From Melieria omissa (lineage: Eukaryota > Arthropoda > Insecta > Diptera > Ulidiidae), in assembly GCA_963971225.1 (NCBI GenBank), contig OZ020269.1:98508040-98572039 (forward strand): a stretch of DNA of 64,000 bases, written 5' to 3'. The notes beneath the pieces were generated by a model. It worked only from the letters and a program-made list of their open reading frames with translations. It made no database searches and was not told the DNA's origin. Position 1 is the stretch's first letter; every line of letters begins with the position of its first letter. Made by a program: the position numbers and the translations under genes. Shown here piece by piece: positions 11,301 through 21,760 of the stretch.

Positions 11301-11815
11301 AAAAGTAGAATATAGAGAGACTGGTCTCTCTAGAGCTTAGAGCTTAAGAGGATCTGGAAGGCAGCAGGAGGACTGGAAGGACTGGAAAAAGAATACGAAT
11401 AAGAAAAAAAAACAGAAGTAAGTTCCGAAAAGTTCAGGAGAACCTAGAAACGATGTGCTACATATTAGTTAGAAAGAGGAGGACAAGAAGTTCTGGGAAG
11501 GTCAGTAGAAGGAGAGGGACTAAGACAACAAACGATTACTATGAAAACAAAAACTGCACGAAAGTGGAATGGAACTTAGTGATGGAGAGTTGGAGAGGAT
11601 TTTAGGTGAACACAATATACCATGTAAAAGTTTTTGTCAAGTTTTGGATGTAAGGGGGAGATTTTAACGTCAACTTCCTCTAATAGAATGAAGAAGAATT
11701 TGAGACTGTTTGAGGTGCATTGAAAATGAGTCGAAAAGAACGTTTGAAAGTATGTTTAAAATTGAAGTAACAATGAGAAGACGGTCGATGCAACTGGCAC
11801 TGCCACTGCAATTGG
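11301..11815. other. Unassigned sequence
   Basis: Flank of the purine-rich array. Nothing recognisable. It grades from G/A-rich words into mixed sequence and holds no convincing ORF. Confidence 0.3.
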
Positions 11816-11816
11816 C

Positions 11817-11895
11817 TGCAGACAATGTTCGAACTCACGTCCGTCTGATGCCCGATCCAACGCATTAACTTCTTAGTTACTGTAGCCAAAGTTTT
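11817..11895 (-). other. Possible tRNA-derived SINE head or tRNA pseudogene
   Basis: On the minus strand, TAATGCGTTGGATCGGGCATC resembles the D-arm/A-box of a tRNA. About 30 bases on, CGTGAGTTCGAACATTG resembles the T-arm/B-box (GGTTCGAANC). Between them, CATCAGACGGACG looks like a shortened anticodon arm. I cannot fold a full acceptor stem, so it is not a working tRNA. It could be a tRNA-derived SINE 5' part or a chance similarity. Confidence 0.25.
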
Positions 11896-13090
11896 AGTGA
11901 TTTAAAATTACTCGAACGTATTTAACATGAAAAAACCTACAAATATGTATGTTTATATTCTGTGCCCACCCAGCACTTTTTGAATGCCCCCTTACAGCCG
12001 TCTCCCATTCTTTGTCTTTCTCGTCGTTGTCGCTGCTGTTCTCGTTCCACGTTCGTGGTGGCAATCAGTTGCGGTCTGTGAAAGATAACAAACTGTCATT
12101 AGAGCGAGATGGCATTATCATTATTCATTTGACCACAACAAAAATAGCATGGTGAAAATTACAACATAACAACAACAACAACAACAACAACGACAACGAC
12201 AAAAACCTATAAAACAGCAGCAAATTAGAAAAATGAGAAATGAGCGCAAATGCAAGAAACAAAAAATCATTTTCCACATTTTCTCCCCTACACATATGAA
12301 AAGCAACAACAACAACAACCAGAGGCTGTGTTGTACCTCGTCCTGCCACATTATGCATGCAGTGTTCGTGCCACTGTTCGACGTTCCATTCCGCCTGTTC
12401 AGCGTTCGCTTAATAAGACAACGGCCGAGCCGGTTGATAAGGGAACGCAAAAAAATTGCCGCATTTTCCTGCAACAACAACAACAACTACTAGTATTACT
12501 CTTCTACTCAGCACAGCCAACTGTGCGCCCGTTTGGCGACGCGTTGTGAGCAACAACAATAATGAAAACGTGGTAGTACGCCAGCCCCCACGCTGCCAAC
12601 AACAACCAATCACAAAATTTGTTTACGAATAGTAGACAAAAAAGAAGCCAGCAAACGCAATGTCGAGCGGGCAAGCAAAAGAAGACTAATAACAAAAACG
12701 ACAAAAGCAAAAACAAAAACAAAGCAACGCGCATTCGAGTTTTTCCCAACGAAGCGCAGATATTCACACACACACACACACATACATAGATCCCCGCCCG
12801 CAGCAGCGTGAACATCTGAAAAGTACGCGTTCTGTGGCTGCGCTGCCAAAGTCAACGTTGAATCAAACGTTTTTTTGTTGTTGCATTTTTTTACGTTTCT
12901 GTTTGGCTTTGCCGCAGTTTTCGCTTTGCCATATGTTCTCACATTGTCGTTGTTGTTCTTGTTGCAGCAGTCGACGAAAGTGAAAAAGCAACGCAACAGC
13001 ACGTGGCCGCTTGGCGATGTTTTGTTGTAGCTGCTATGTTGTTGTTGTAGGAAAACAGAGAAAAATTGCTGCACCGCTAGAAAAGCGCAC
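11896..13090. other. Unassigned CAA-rich sequence
   Basis: Short CAA runs near 12173-12200, 12304-12320 and 12470-12487, a CA run at about 12763-12785 and GTT runs near 12950. Glutamine- or leucine-rich frames on both strands come from these runs. No domain, no splice-supported exon. Confidence 0.35.
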
Positions 13091-13385
13091 ATGGGACGTG
13101 CGCCGCACGGAATGAGAACGCACAAGTTTATTTACCGGCGAGCGCCAGCGACTGAGCGAGGGAGAGAGAGAGATGAAGCGAGAGCGCGCACACACGCCGA
13201 AGTCAAATGGAAAAATGCGCTCTTTTTGATTTTTCTGCTGTGGGCGGAAAACACGGCACAGCGTCAAAAGAGTGCGCGCTCGCAACTCGCGGTCGCTTAC
13301 ACATTGGAGCGTTGGCCCACTGTGTGCTGCCAACAACGACGTTGCTGAGTGTTTCGTTCAGTTTGTAGTGGGTTTGTATAAACAA
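13091..13385 (+). promoter_or_regulatory. GAGA/CA-rich promoter-like block
   Basis: A locally GC-rich island with GAGCGAGGGAGAGAGAGAGA (about 13152-13173), a GAGAGCGCGCACACACGC stretch and the GCGCTCGCAACTCGCGGTCG region. It is followed by an initiator-like TTCAGTT at 13358-13364 and an AT-rich downstream flank. GAGA runs are known binding sites of GAGA factor in flies, and TCAGTT matches the fly initiator. There is no TATA box about 30 bp upstream and no downstream promoter element that I can see. No ORF follows, so this is a suggestion only. Confidence 0.22.
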
Positions 13386-13491
13386 AATATATTAAAAAAT
13401 TAATAAATTAGAGAAAACTAGTCGGAGTGCTGAAGTTAATTTGAATTATTAATGAATTTACTTATGAATTAATTGCAATTAACCAACTTAA

Positions 13492-13640
13492 TTAACACTA
13501 GAAAACCAAAATGACTCCATCAATGATTTTCATTATTTTATTGCGTGACTTTCTGACCGATTTTCGGTGACTGTTACTTCTGTTTAATCCTTTTGACTCC
13601 AAAGTTGCCTGAGGGCAACTTCACCTATTTGTCAGTTTAA
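13492..13640. other. TTAA-flanked piggyBac-like end with perfect hairpin
   Basis: TTAACACTAGAAAACCAAAA at 13492 resembles the TTAA + C(C/A)CTAGAAA ends of piggyBac-type elements. Within 130 bp, GACTCC is repeated (13515 and 13595). A perfect hairpin with a 6-bp stem and 4-nt loop, GTTGCC-TGAG-GGCAAC, sits at 13604-13619. I could not find the matching right end, so this is probably a fragment. Confidence 0.3.
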
Positions 13641-13941
13641 TTAAAGTAAGCACCAACAAATTTATATTTTTAAAAGTGAATTCAAAGCAAATTACAAAAA
13701 TTTAACTGTTATCCAAGAAATAATTTCCAATCATTTGCAGCGACATCAGGGAAAGTTGGTGTTCTAATTGAAGTCTACGAATTGAGCGCGTTTAATCAAA
13801 ACCCCGTTTCTCAAATAATGGTTCAATAAAATTAAAAAGTCGAAGTTTTGTATTTTTCCATAAATATTAAATAATTTTTCTGTATTAATTATTGATTTAA
13901 AATTTAAAATATTGATTTAAAATTTATTTGGTAAAAAGTTC

Positions 13942-14215
13942 TATTGGGTTGGATTTTGTTGGGTTTTCAAGTTAGTCTACTCTTTCATTTTCGTAAAGGC
14001 AAAAAAGTAGCTGAGGCTCACAAAGATATACATATGTGAGGCCTATGGTGTTCATTGCTTAACCGGAAAAATTCTGTTCTTGAAATCGATCGACCTACCA
14101 AAGTTGATGACGACCAAGTCAAAGCCATATCTGAGTTCGATCGTAACTGTGCGAGAGATTGCAGAGCGTTTGACTGTAGATACGATTATATTAGATTTGG
14201 GATTCGGACAACACC
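13942..14215 (+). pseudogene. Mariner transposase N-terminal piece (broken element)
   Basis: The passage begins with TATTGGGTTGG, like a mariner terminal repeat after its TA target. Translation across frameshifts shows FRKGKK.AEAHKDI, then DRPTKVDDDQVKAI and TVREIAERLTVDT, the paired helix-turn-helix DNA-binding half of an irritans-like mariner. It stops at an antisense LINE. Further pieces in the same order lie at 14746-15180 and 15791-16180, so this is the front of one shattered element. Confidence 0.75.
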
Positions 14216-14745
14216 TGTCCGAGACAGTGCGTTCAAGTAATGAACTATTGTGTCATGTCGCTCTACGTTACTGGAGGAGTTCATGTCCTCCAATGTTATC
14301 TAGGAACTCTTTTAGTTTCCTTAGATTCATTTCAGGTAAATCTCTCGTCTGTATCACCTCCATCCCTAATATTCGCAGGGAGTTCAGTTATGATATGTAC
14401 AGAAGTCTCTTCTTCTTCCATAAAGAATCAGTATAGCTCACTCTCCGTTAGTCCATATTTAGCAGACAGTGTCCACTTAGCATCCCGTCATGACCTTGAG
14501 CTCCTTTCTGCTTAGGTCAATTAAGTACATACTTAGATTTCCTTTTCGAGTAAGCTGGAAAGAAAAGCTTGGAGCATCGTTGCTCGATTAATGAATTCCT
14601 GTTTAACACAATGTCTGTAATAGGACTTGCTAACACCTCCTCCACCACCATCCTTTGCCAATCTGTCCGCTTCCTCATTACCATCGTGCCCACAGTGCGC
14701 AGGGACCCAGTGTACTATCACTTGGTTTTCCCTTGAGAGATCCCG
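14216..14745 (-). mobile_element. Truncated LINE (RNase H and zinc-knuckle C-terminus) inserted in mariner
   Basis: The minus strand encodes the end of a LINE polyprotein: VIVHWVPAHCGHDGNEEAD and RLAKDG from an RNase H domain (the WVP-GH-GNE-AD motif), then a CRFC-like knuckle with TSVHIITE. The knuckle cysteines are partly lost (Tyr, stop and Phe replacements). RNase H removes RNA from the new cDNA during target-primed reverse transcription. The element is truncated at its 5' side (near 14745) and inserted antisense to the mariner, whose pieces flank it. RNase H-bearing LINEs of flies belong mainly to the I/LOA group, but the exact clade is not decided here. Non-functional. Confidence 0.8.
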
Positions 14746-15180
14746 GTCAACTGTGTATAACACACAACAGTTAAAAGTGCCTAAAAATGCATTGAACTGG
14801 TAAAGAAACACAATAACTGGGTTCCATATGAATTGAAAGAGATTAGCTTAACACAAGGAACCAAAGCAACGGATGTGGATCGACCAATAACTGTGCGAGA
14901 GATTGCAGAAAGTTTGACTTTGTAACACACAGCAATTGAAATTCTTTAAAACTGTATAGGACTGTAAAAAATATCAATATTTGGGATTCGCATGAATTGA
15001 AAGAGATTACCTTAACACCAAGAACCAATGCATCTCATATCCAATGGATGAAGTTCATCCATTTTTGAAACGAACCAACACAAGTAATAAGAAATTATTA
15101 TAATCGTTTACAATAATATTGACCGAAAGAGATCATGGAACCATCACAAACCACATCGAAGTCTGGTTGATTGTCTGGTT
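14746..15180 (+). pseudogene. Mariner middle pieces, tandemly duplicated
   Basis: Two overlapping copies of the same mariner region follow one another. Copy one (about 14746-14872) has a helix-turn-helix remnant, then NWVPYELKEISLTQ. Copy two (about 14876-15180) repeats RPITVREIAESLT, then WDSHELKEITLTPRTN, DPFLKR-like HPFLKR, RKRSW and EPSQTTSKSG in order. These correspond to the linker and front of the catalytic domain of irritans-group mariners. Stops and frameshifts are frequent. The duplication is local and its junction near 14872 is sharp. Confidence 0.72.
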
Positions 15181-15394
15181 CCAGTTGCTGCCTCTGTAAG
15201 AGATGCACAACCTCCACCTGTTTGAAATGTGTTTGCAACACTGTTTTACCACAACCATTCTACCACCTATTACTACTACCTACCTACCTACTGGTCGTTG
15301 TAATCTGCTCTCCAGAGCCCTTTTGGAGTTCAATACAGCTTCTACGACCCTTGACTTAGATTTTGTACCTAGAACGAAATTCAAAATTGCATTA

Positions 15395-15465
15395 GTTAGG
15401 TTAGGTGGCTGAATAGATCTTATACTCCACATAGGCCAAGAAGTAGGCCCGTTGTGATACCATAT
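15395..15465 (-). mobile_element. LINE 3' tail with TTAGG-type end
   Basis: GTTAGGTTAGGTGGCTGAAT at 15399-15418 and GGCCCGTTGTGATACCA near 15449-15465 reproduce the order and spacing seen at the tail of the antisense LINE at 53.49-53.57 kb. The orientation is minus, with the 3' end at the TTAGG side. Only untranslated tail remains. Confidence 0.5.
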
Positions 15466-15503
15466 GAAAAATTCCTTAAGATTCGGTTATGGTAGTAGTT
15501 ACT

Positions 15504-15790
15504 TTAACCCGGCATCGGTGTGGTGGGGTATACCATACCCCAGAGGTTGTATTTTTGTAAATAATACGGATATCAGTTTTCTTATATTTGTTATTTTCTT
15601 TTACAAATTGCTTGCACATGAAATGTTTTTGCATTTTTTTTACGTAAAATTAAATGAAGAATAATATATAATTGCTGTCTTTTATATTTGTGTTGTTTCG
15701 TGAGGTTGCTGCTATATAAAGTTTTGGGGTATGTCATACCCCACCACACCAATAACGTAATTTTTTTTCACCACACCAACGCCGGGTTAA
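15504..15790. mobile_element. piggyBac-type MITE with TTAA target duplication
   Basis: Both ends are TTAA followed by matching inverted repeats: left TTAA-CCCGGCATCGGTGTGGTG, right (reverse complement) TTAA-CCCGGCGTTGGTGTGGTG. TTAA lies at 15504-15507 and 15787-15790, so the element is 279 bp between them. A second palindromic module, GGGGTAT..CATACCCC, with GGTGTGGTG occurs just inside both ends. There is no coding capacity. TTAA duplication and CCC-starting ends are diagnostic of the piggyBac superfamily. It sits within the mariner debris, between the front and back of the transposase. Confidence 0.85.
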
Positions 15791-16180
15791 GACCTTATTT
15801 TATCAGAATTTCCTGTTTTTTTGTTCACAGACTGAAAAAACTAAATTAAAAAATTTAAAAGAAGTTATAACATTCGCAAAGGAATCGTATTCCACAACAA
15901 TAATGCAAAGACCATCTTTGGTGATTTGTAGAAAATTATTGGAGCTTGGTTGGGTATAGTTGTTACTTTCACCATATAGCACTGACCTGGCACCATCAGA
16001 TTACAATTTATACTGAAGTTTGGTAAACTCTGTGAATAGCCAAACTGTGACTAAAGAGAATGATCCAAGATCAAAATTGATTCAGTTGTTCGTAAATAAA
16101 GGTCAAAAATTCTGAGAACGTAAAATCATACACTTGCCAAAATAATGGCAAAAGGTTTAGGAACAAAAAAAAAAATTGTT
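15791..16180 (+). pseudogene. Mariner transposase C-terminal piece
   Basis: Continues the mariner broken at 13.9-15.2 kb. Across frameshifts it reads RKGIVFHNNNA (second catalytic Asp replaced by Asn), LVICRKLLELGW, SPYSTDLAPSDYNLY (third catalytic Asp kept in PSDY), then QKF.ER.IIHLPK.WQKV. This order and the LAPSDY..WQKV signature match irritans-type mariners, different from the LAPCDF type at 6.1 and 16.2 kb. Several stops interrupt it. Confidence 0.78.
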
Positions 16181-16199
16181 TTTCTACGTTGGTTCAACT

Positions 16200-16790
16200 G
16201 TCATCTGGTGCTCAAAGAATCTAATCAACAACCATTGAATGCTTGTTCTCAGACGGGCCAAAAACCCCCCCAAAAAAAACGACAGTCGGTCAAAAATCAA
16301 AGCTTTGTTGACTTTATTTTTTAATTTTTTTGTTTTCCTTGATTGACGTATTTAGTTCACCTCAAATTTTTTCTGCCAATCCAGACAGTAAATAGGAAGC
16401 ATTACGTGAGCGTAATGTTTGTCACAAGAGTACAGAATTTTGGAGAGACAACTAATTATTTCTTCCTTATGACAATGCACTAGCTCACACATCTCATCTA
16501 GTATGCGATTTTTTGACGAAAGACAACTTTCATAAACAAGATTCGTATTCACTCGACTCTGATCTTTGAGACTTTTCCTATCTCCACAACTCAAGTTACC
16601 ACTTCACGGAAAGCATTTCAAGCCACTTGTGGCAATAAAGGAGAGTTCGCAGAGGGAGCTGAAGGCGAGCCTAATATTAGTCTTTTAAAAGTATTTTCTA
16701 GATTGGAGAAAGAGTTGGAATGAGTATATTGCTGGGTGGAGATTTTGAAGAAAATAAAATATTGGTGACTATTGGAGAAAAATTTAGCCT
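16200..16790 (+). pseudogene. Second mariner transposase remnant (LAPCDF-type)
   Basis: Directly after the first mariner comes the back two-thirds of another, also on the plus strand: RSKIKALLT.FF; a VPPGQ-like segment; EALRERN...FWRDN; YDNALAHTSHLVCDFLTKDN (second catalytic Asp near 16471); YSLDSDL.DF in place of the usual YSPDLAPCDF; then across frameshifts LKLPLHGKHF, AIKESSQRELKA and WRKSWNEYIAGW. Multiple stops, no N-terminal HTH. Its C-terminal sequence differs from the 6.1-kb copy, so it is another subfamily or an older copy. Confidence 0.78.
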
Positions 16791-17990
16791 TTTTATTGAA
16801 GAACTCTGGGCAGTTGGCAGTTATTGATTAAAATTAATTTGTTGTACTTAAAATATATTCTAATTTCTTAGAAAACCGAAATTACTTTTTTTATTACTTT
16901 ATTAATTTTATATAATAAAATTTTTGATTTTTTTTGTTTTTTTCTTTTATAAAAAAGCCTTTTCTATAGAAACTCTGGTTTTGGCAAATTCATTTTGCGG
17001 TCAAATTCTTCTCCAAGAATGTTTTGAATGACAAGTTTGGAATGGGAAGAAAGGTTGGCAATTGCTTGGTGACAGGCCCGAACAAAATTCTTCATCAAAA
17101 TTTTTGAACCAAGCTCCCAGAGTTTCTGGAGTTTCACTATGGAACAAAATCTCTCTTCTATTGAACAATATAGATTTATCGATTTCTTCATACAGTCCAA
17201 TTGATGACATTAGAGGTCAGAAATTAGTTGTTGGCCCAAGGAATACAATGCATGGAAAAAGTTCCATGAAGGAAGGAAGTGAATGTTTCCTGACTAGTTC
17301 CAGAGTTTTTGGCGAATCACTATAGAACAAAATTTCTCTTCCATTGGCCAATTTAGATATCGACTTCTTCATTCAGCCCAATTGATGACAGTAGGGGGTC
17401 AGAAAACGGAAAACGGAAGAAAGGAAGTGAATGTTTCCTGACCAGTTCCATCAATGCACAGACAACTTTTTCTGGTTATTTCTTCTGGTTTCGTCACCAT
17501 TTGAATTGCTTCGAGCTTTCAACAGGATTATTTTCATACAAAAATTATATATTTAACACATTCCATTTCATATCTAGTCAAGATCTCTTTCCAGAAATGG
17601 CCCGACTTGGTTACGTTTGGCCATGTTTTCGCAGTTGGAAATTAAGTTCATCATGTTTTTTACGTCAATTCGTGAGCTGACCAAACATTGGGATTTAAAA
17701 ATTGATAATTTTTACACCAGCTCCATGCAAAAAACTTTAAAAACCTGTATGAAGTGGTTGTTTAACCTTAAAACTATTGAAATTGTATCGAGGTAGACAA
17801 ACTTGTGCCTCATTGGTCAGTTGTGACTTTATTGGAACCATACTTACAACTTTTTCTTACAAATCGAAAAATGTTCTTACAACTTTTTGGTTTTTTTTTG
17901 TAATACTATTTAAATTTTAAACCCACTAAAAATCCAATCATCTATGCACTTTTGAATTGAATAAGCGCGTTGTTAATTAATTTGAAATGG
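16791..17990. other. Unassigned sequence with a ~183-bp local duplication
   Basis: CAGAGTTTCTGGAGTTTCAC at 17119 and CAGAGTTTTTGGCGAATCAC at 17302 start two diverged direct copies that both continue into GAACAAAATCTCTCTTC-like, AGTCCAATTGATGACA-like and GTGAATGTTTCCTGAC blocks. A minus-strand frame of 78 codons here is not recognisable. The rest is AT-rich with no feature. Confidence 0.45.
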
Positions 17991-18757
17991 CGGAAGTGCG
18001 CCGCAACTCTCGTACTCCCACACACACACACACACACCCACACAGAAACACACGCACCCACACAGTTACGCCCACAAGCAAACCGCAAATATTTATTAAT
18101 TTGCAAATAAAACAATTCTGCAGTTTCTAGTACTATTATGGTAGGACTCGTTGTTGTTACTTTGCATCATTGCTGCTGCATTGCAGTTGCGTAGCGATGC
18201 GTGCGGCGCAATTTGTGGCCAAAAATGTGGCAAGCGGCGAATGCACATCTGTGCAAATGTTTGTGTGTGTGTGTGTGTGCATGCGGTAAATATTTGCAAA
18301 ATTGTTCACACCTTGCGCAATAACAACAACAACAACAACAAGTACGCACAATGCAGAACGTGTAATTGAAACATTAAATAAGCCAATTAAAATTTATATT
18401 TGCCATAATTTCACCGAAAATTTACATATTGCAGGCAAAATACGGCACAGATTGGTTGGTGGCGGCCAGATGCCAGACTGTTGATAGGCTGGCAATATGC
18501 TATAACAACAACAACAACAACAATGGGATACATTTATATGTATAGGCAGTTTGCGGCAGGATGTTTATTGATAATTTGTGAATTATTGTGTTGCAGATAA
18601 AAGTGCGATTGGAGGCCAGAGGGAAGAGTTAGTGAGGTAGAGGGATGAAGAGGTGATGGAAATTGTAACAAAGTGAGGGAAGGATGTTGTTTATGCAATA
18701 ATATTGTGATAAGTGAAACGAATAGAGTTATTTATGTGAATTGAAACTTGCAAAAAA
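17991..18757. other. Microsatellite-rich unassigned sequence
   Basis: CA runs at about 18018-18060, a TG run near 18261-18279, and CAA runs at 18321-18340 and 18505-18523. No gene is supported. Frames crossing these runs are repeat artefacts. Confidence 0.4.
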
Positions 18758-19215
18758 TTAATAAAATAAAATAAAATAAAATAAAATAAAATAAAATAAA
18801 ATAAAATAAAATAAAATAAAATAAAGTAAAATAAAATAAAATAAAATAAATAAAATAAAATAAATCAAATTAAAATAAAATAAAATAAAATAAAATAAAA
18901 TAAAATAAAATAAAATAAAATAAAATAAAATAAAATAAAATGAAATGAAATGAAATGAAATGAAATGAAATGAAATGAAATAAAATAAAATAAAATGAAA
19001 TGAAATGAAATAAAATGAAATAAAACAAAATATAATAAAATAAATTAAATAAAAACATAACAACATAATAAAATAAAATAAATTAAAATAAAGTGAAATA
19101 AATCAAAATATAATAAAATAAATTAAATAAAAAATATAGTAAATTAAAAATATAAATAAGAAAATTAAATAAATAAAAAAATAAAATAAAACAAAATAAT
19201 AAATCAAATAACCAT
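18758..19215. repeat. AAAAT array with GAAAT sub-blocks
   Basis: Mostly AAAAT units, with a block of GAAAT (TGAAATGAAA) at about 18940-18980 and 18995-19020. The edges decay into AAATTAAAT variants up to about 19215. The GAAAT blocks show a transition mutation spread through neighbouring units, as in the array at 26.9-27.6 kb. Confidence 0.9.
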
Positions 19216-19955
19216 ACAAAACAGCACAACATAAACCTGAAAGGAAATACGAGCATAAAAGAGACACATTTGCCTTCTGTTAGCAATTATGTGACATGTT
19301 TGGGACACTTTAACATTCCCAACTGTGTTCACTTGCCTTCAAAAGCCGCTTTACACATGTCTTAAGCAATAATGCGCCTACAACGTTTTTGTTGTTCTAC
19401 ATAGCCAGAAGGTCGACAGGCAGTTGGGGCAAATTACCGCATTACCAGTGCGTTAAACATACAAAAAAAAATGTCAAGGACAATAGTCCTTCGCTATTGC
19501 TCATCCTAAGCAAACAAACAGCGGTGCGCAGAAACAACAAAACAAAAAAAAAATAACAAAAGCAGACAGGCGAAAGTAAACAGCACGCAGCAAATTATGA
19601 AAAGCAAGCACATTTTTACCCATTAAATGCTTAACCATGCCACGAATTGAGGCCCGTACAACACTTGGTGTTGCAGCATTGCATGAAATTCCGCTACTTA
19701 CGGCTTACGGTTGATGGTTTTTATTTAACCTTCAGAAAAAGAGTTGCCAAGCCAAGCCAAACTTAGAAGAGTTTTCAGAGTTTGTTGAATGTTTGCTGCA
19801 AGCTAACCATGCGAAAAGTGATGGGTTTTACAGTAGTCCCACAGTAACCGCTAATCATAGTGTCTCTAAAAGTCCGTAATTGCATATCCTAATGGCATCT
19901 CCCGATCTCTTTTGAAGCTCAGACAACGTTACATTCAAGGCAGAATTTTCATAAA
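19216..19955. other. Unassigned sequence
   Basis: No recognisable gene or repeat apart from A-rich runs near 19470 and 19540. It precedes the LINE remnant. Confidence 0.3.
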
Positions 19956-19959
19956 GTTT

Positions 19960-20830
19960 GTATTTTGGACAGACAAACTTAGAGAACGTACAGATTCACT
20001 ACTGGGTTAGGTTCTCATAAAATTCTGGAAAATGAAAGTGTAGGGTCTGGAGTGTAGTCCTCGAGTGGAATAGAGTCCTAGATTTCAAAAATCCTTCCCT
20101 ATGGGGACTTTAATTACTATCTTCCAGGCCAAAATCCATGTCATCGAAAAAGGTAATGAAGAATGCCTACAGAGACTTTAAGTGTATACTTATGTGCAGT
20201 GGCGTACACAGGATTTCATTTTGGGGGAATTGCGTACAACTTTTGATCCAAATACTATTTGAAATCATATTTTGTTTCAGAAAATTTTTCTAATTGGGAG
20301 GTGTTAACCCCCAAAACCCCCTTTAGTTACCACAAACCTATCCAATCTTCCAAAATTTATCAAAGATTGATGTAATCTCCTAAATCTGTTTCTCCTGGAT
20401 CCCAGGACAAAAGGGTCAGAAAGACAATGATCGACTTGTTAATCATTTTGCCAAAAGGGGTGCAAAGCGCCCATTGGTGGATCAGGAAACTTTCGGTGGA
20501 CTGTCCAGAAGATACTTAGAAGAATAACTAAGCTAGTTAAATTGGTAGAACAAAATTTTGCCGAACAATGAACCAAGAGTGAGAGCCTTTGTCAGCCAAA
20601 CAGTTTTTAACTCCAGGTTAAAAATACAAGGAAGACCTCTGTATCCTCACTGGATATCTGTCTGGCCACTGATCACTCGGGTGTCATTTCAATAAAGTGG
20701 GAATTTCTTGTTCGGATGTGAGCAGGATATGCAATCAAGATCTAGAAACTTCCATGCATGTTCTTTGTGATTGTGCTGGATTGAGCAGACACATTTTTTT
20801 GCCGTAAGAGGCGATCACTTAAGCCTTGAA
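19960..20830 (+). mobile_element. LINE remnant: RNase H and zinc knuckle, split by a MITE
   Basis: Plus-strand fragments in order: FWTDKLRERTDS (decayed TDGS motif of RNase H) near 19970; TIFQAKIHVIEKGNEECLQR (IFQAE-like, catalytic Glu changed to Lys) near 20115-20180; a MITE at 20197-20335; SWIPGQKGQKDNDRL.NHFAKRGAKR at about 20393-20470; then HFNKVGISCSDVSRICNQDL and ETSMHVLCDCAGL near 20690-20780. The last is a CX2CX8HX4C knuckle with its first Cys lost. The stretch with the second catalytic Asp is missing around the MITE. This is the same family type as the LINE at 53.4-54.4 kb. Stops interrupt all frames. Confidence 0.75.
20197..20335 (+). mobile_element. hAT-like MITE inside LINE remnant
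   Basis: Starts CAGTGGCGTACACAGGATTT, the same terminus as the element ending at 4875. Internally ATTTTGGGGGAATTG and GTTAACCCCCAAAACCCCC form a G-rich/C-rich inverted pair. The right end (AGTTACCAC) is a decayed match to the inverted terminus. The flanks are LINE RNase H sequence, so it inserted into, and probably deleted part of, that LINE. Confidence 0.55.
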
Positions 20831-20869
20831 TAAGATCGGAATCTTGGAATCCCAGAGAGTGGTAAAACT

Positions 20870-21760
20870 AAACTTAACCTCAAGCAACCTCAACAACAAA
20901 AAATTTACACCGGTCGCGGTGCTTAATTGCCTTAAGCAATAATAATAGTGTTTCAAATCGAACCAATCGGATCGGAACATTTCTTGTTCACAATTTCTGT
21001 TCAATGTAGTTGGCAATTCTAGTCCAAAAGGTCGCAGTGCTTAATAGCCTGAAACAATATCAATAATCTCCCGATCTGATCGCAGAAAAGAGTCCTTGTT
21101 GCTAATATTTCAGTTCATCTTTGATGTTTCTTATTTACAATTTTTGTTCAGTGTAGTTGTGTAATTATATCTGATCTGATCGTGGAAAAGATTTGATGAT
21201 ACTGAAACTTAGGTTGATCTTTGTTGTTTCTTATCTACAATTTCTGTTTAGTGTAGTTGGCTACTCTGGTCTAACCGGTCCCGGTGCTTAAGAGTATTAA
21301 ACAATAATAATAATTTCCCAATTTGATGAATTTGATGGCAGAAAAGAGTCCATGCTCCTAACACTTACTTGGATCCTTGATGTTTCTTATTTATAATTTC
21401 TGTTCAATGTAGTTGGCAACTCTAGTACAAAAGGTCGCGGTGCTTAATAACTCCAAACAATAATTATTATCTGATCTGATCGCAGACAAGAGTTCATGGT
21501 ACTAAAACTTAGGTTGATCTTAAATGTTTCTTATCTAAAATTTCTGTTCAGTGTAGTTGGCTACTCTAGACCAACAGTTCGCGAATCTTAATATCCTGAA
21601 ACAGTATCTCAGTATCAGTATCTTTCGATATGATCTATGAAAAGAGTCCAGTTGCTAATACTTGGGTCGATCTTTGATGTTTCTTATCTACTATTTATTT
21701 ATCTAACATTAAACATAGTTGGCAACTCTACTCCAACAGCTTGAACATTACCTCACCTCC
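20870..21760. repeat. ~150-bp tandem repeat
   Basis: About six diverged units, each holding GGTCGCGGTGCTTAA, CAATAATAAT, TCTGATCTGATCGCAGAAAA, TTGATGTTTCTTAT and CTGTTCAGTGTAGTTGGC. The GTAGTTGGC word or variant falls at 21007, 21153, 21253, 21409, 21553 and about 21715, a spacing of 144-163 bp with one short 100-bp unit. It is non-coding. Confidence 0.8.
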
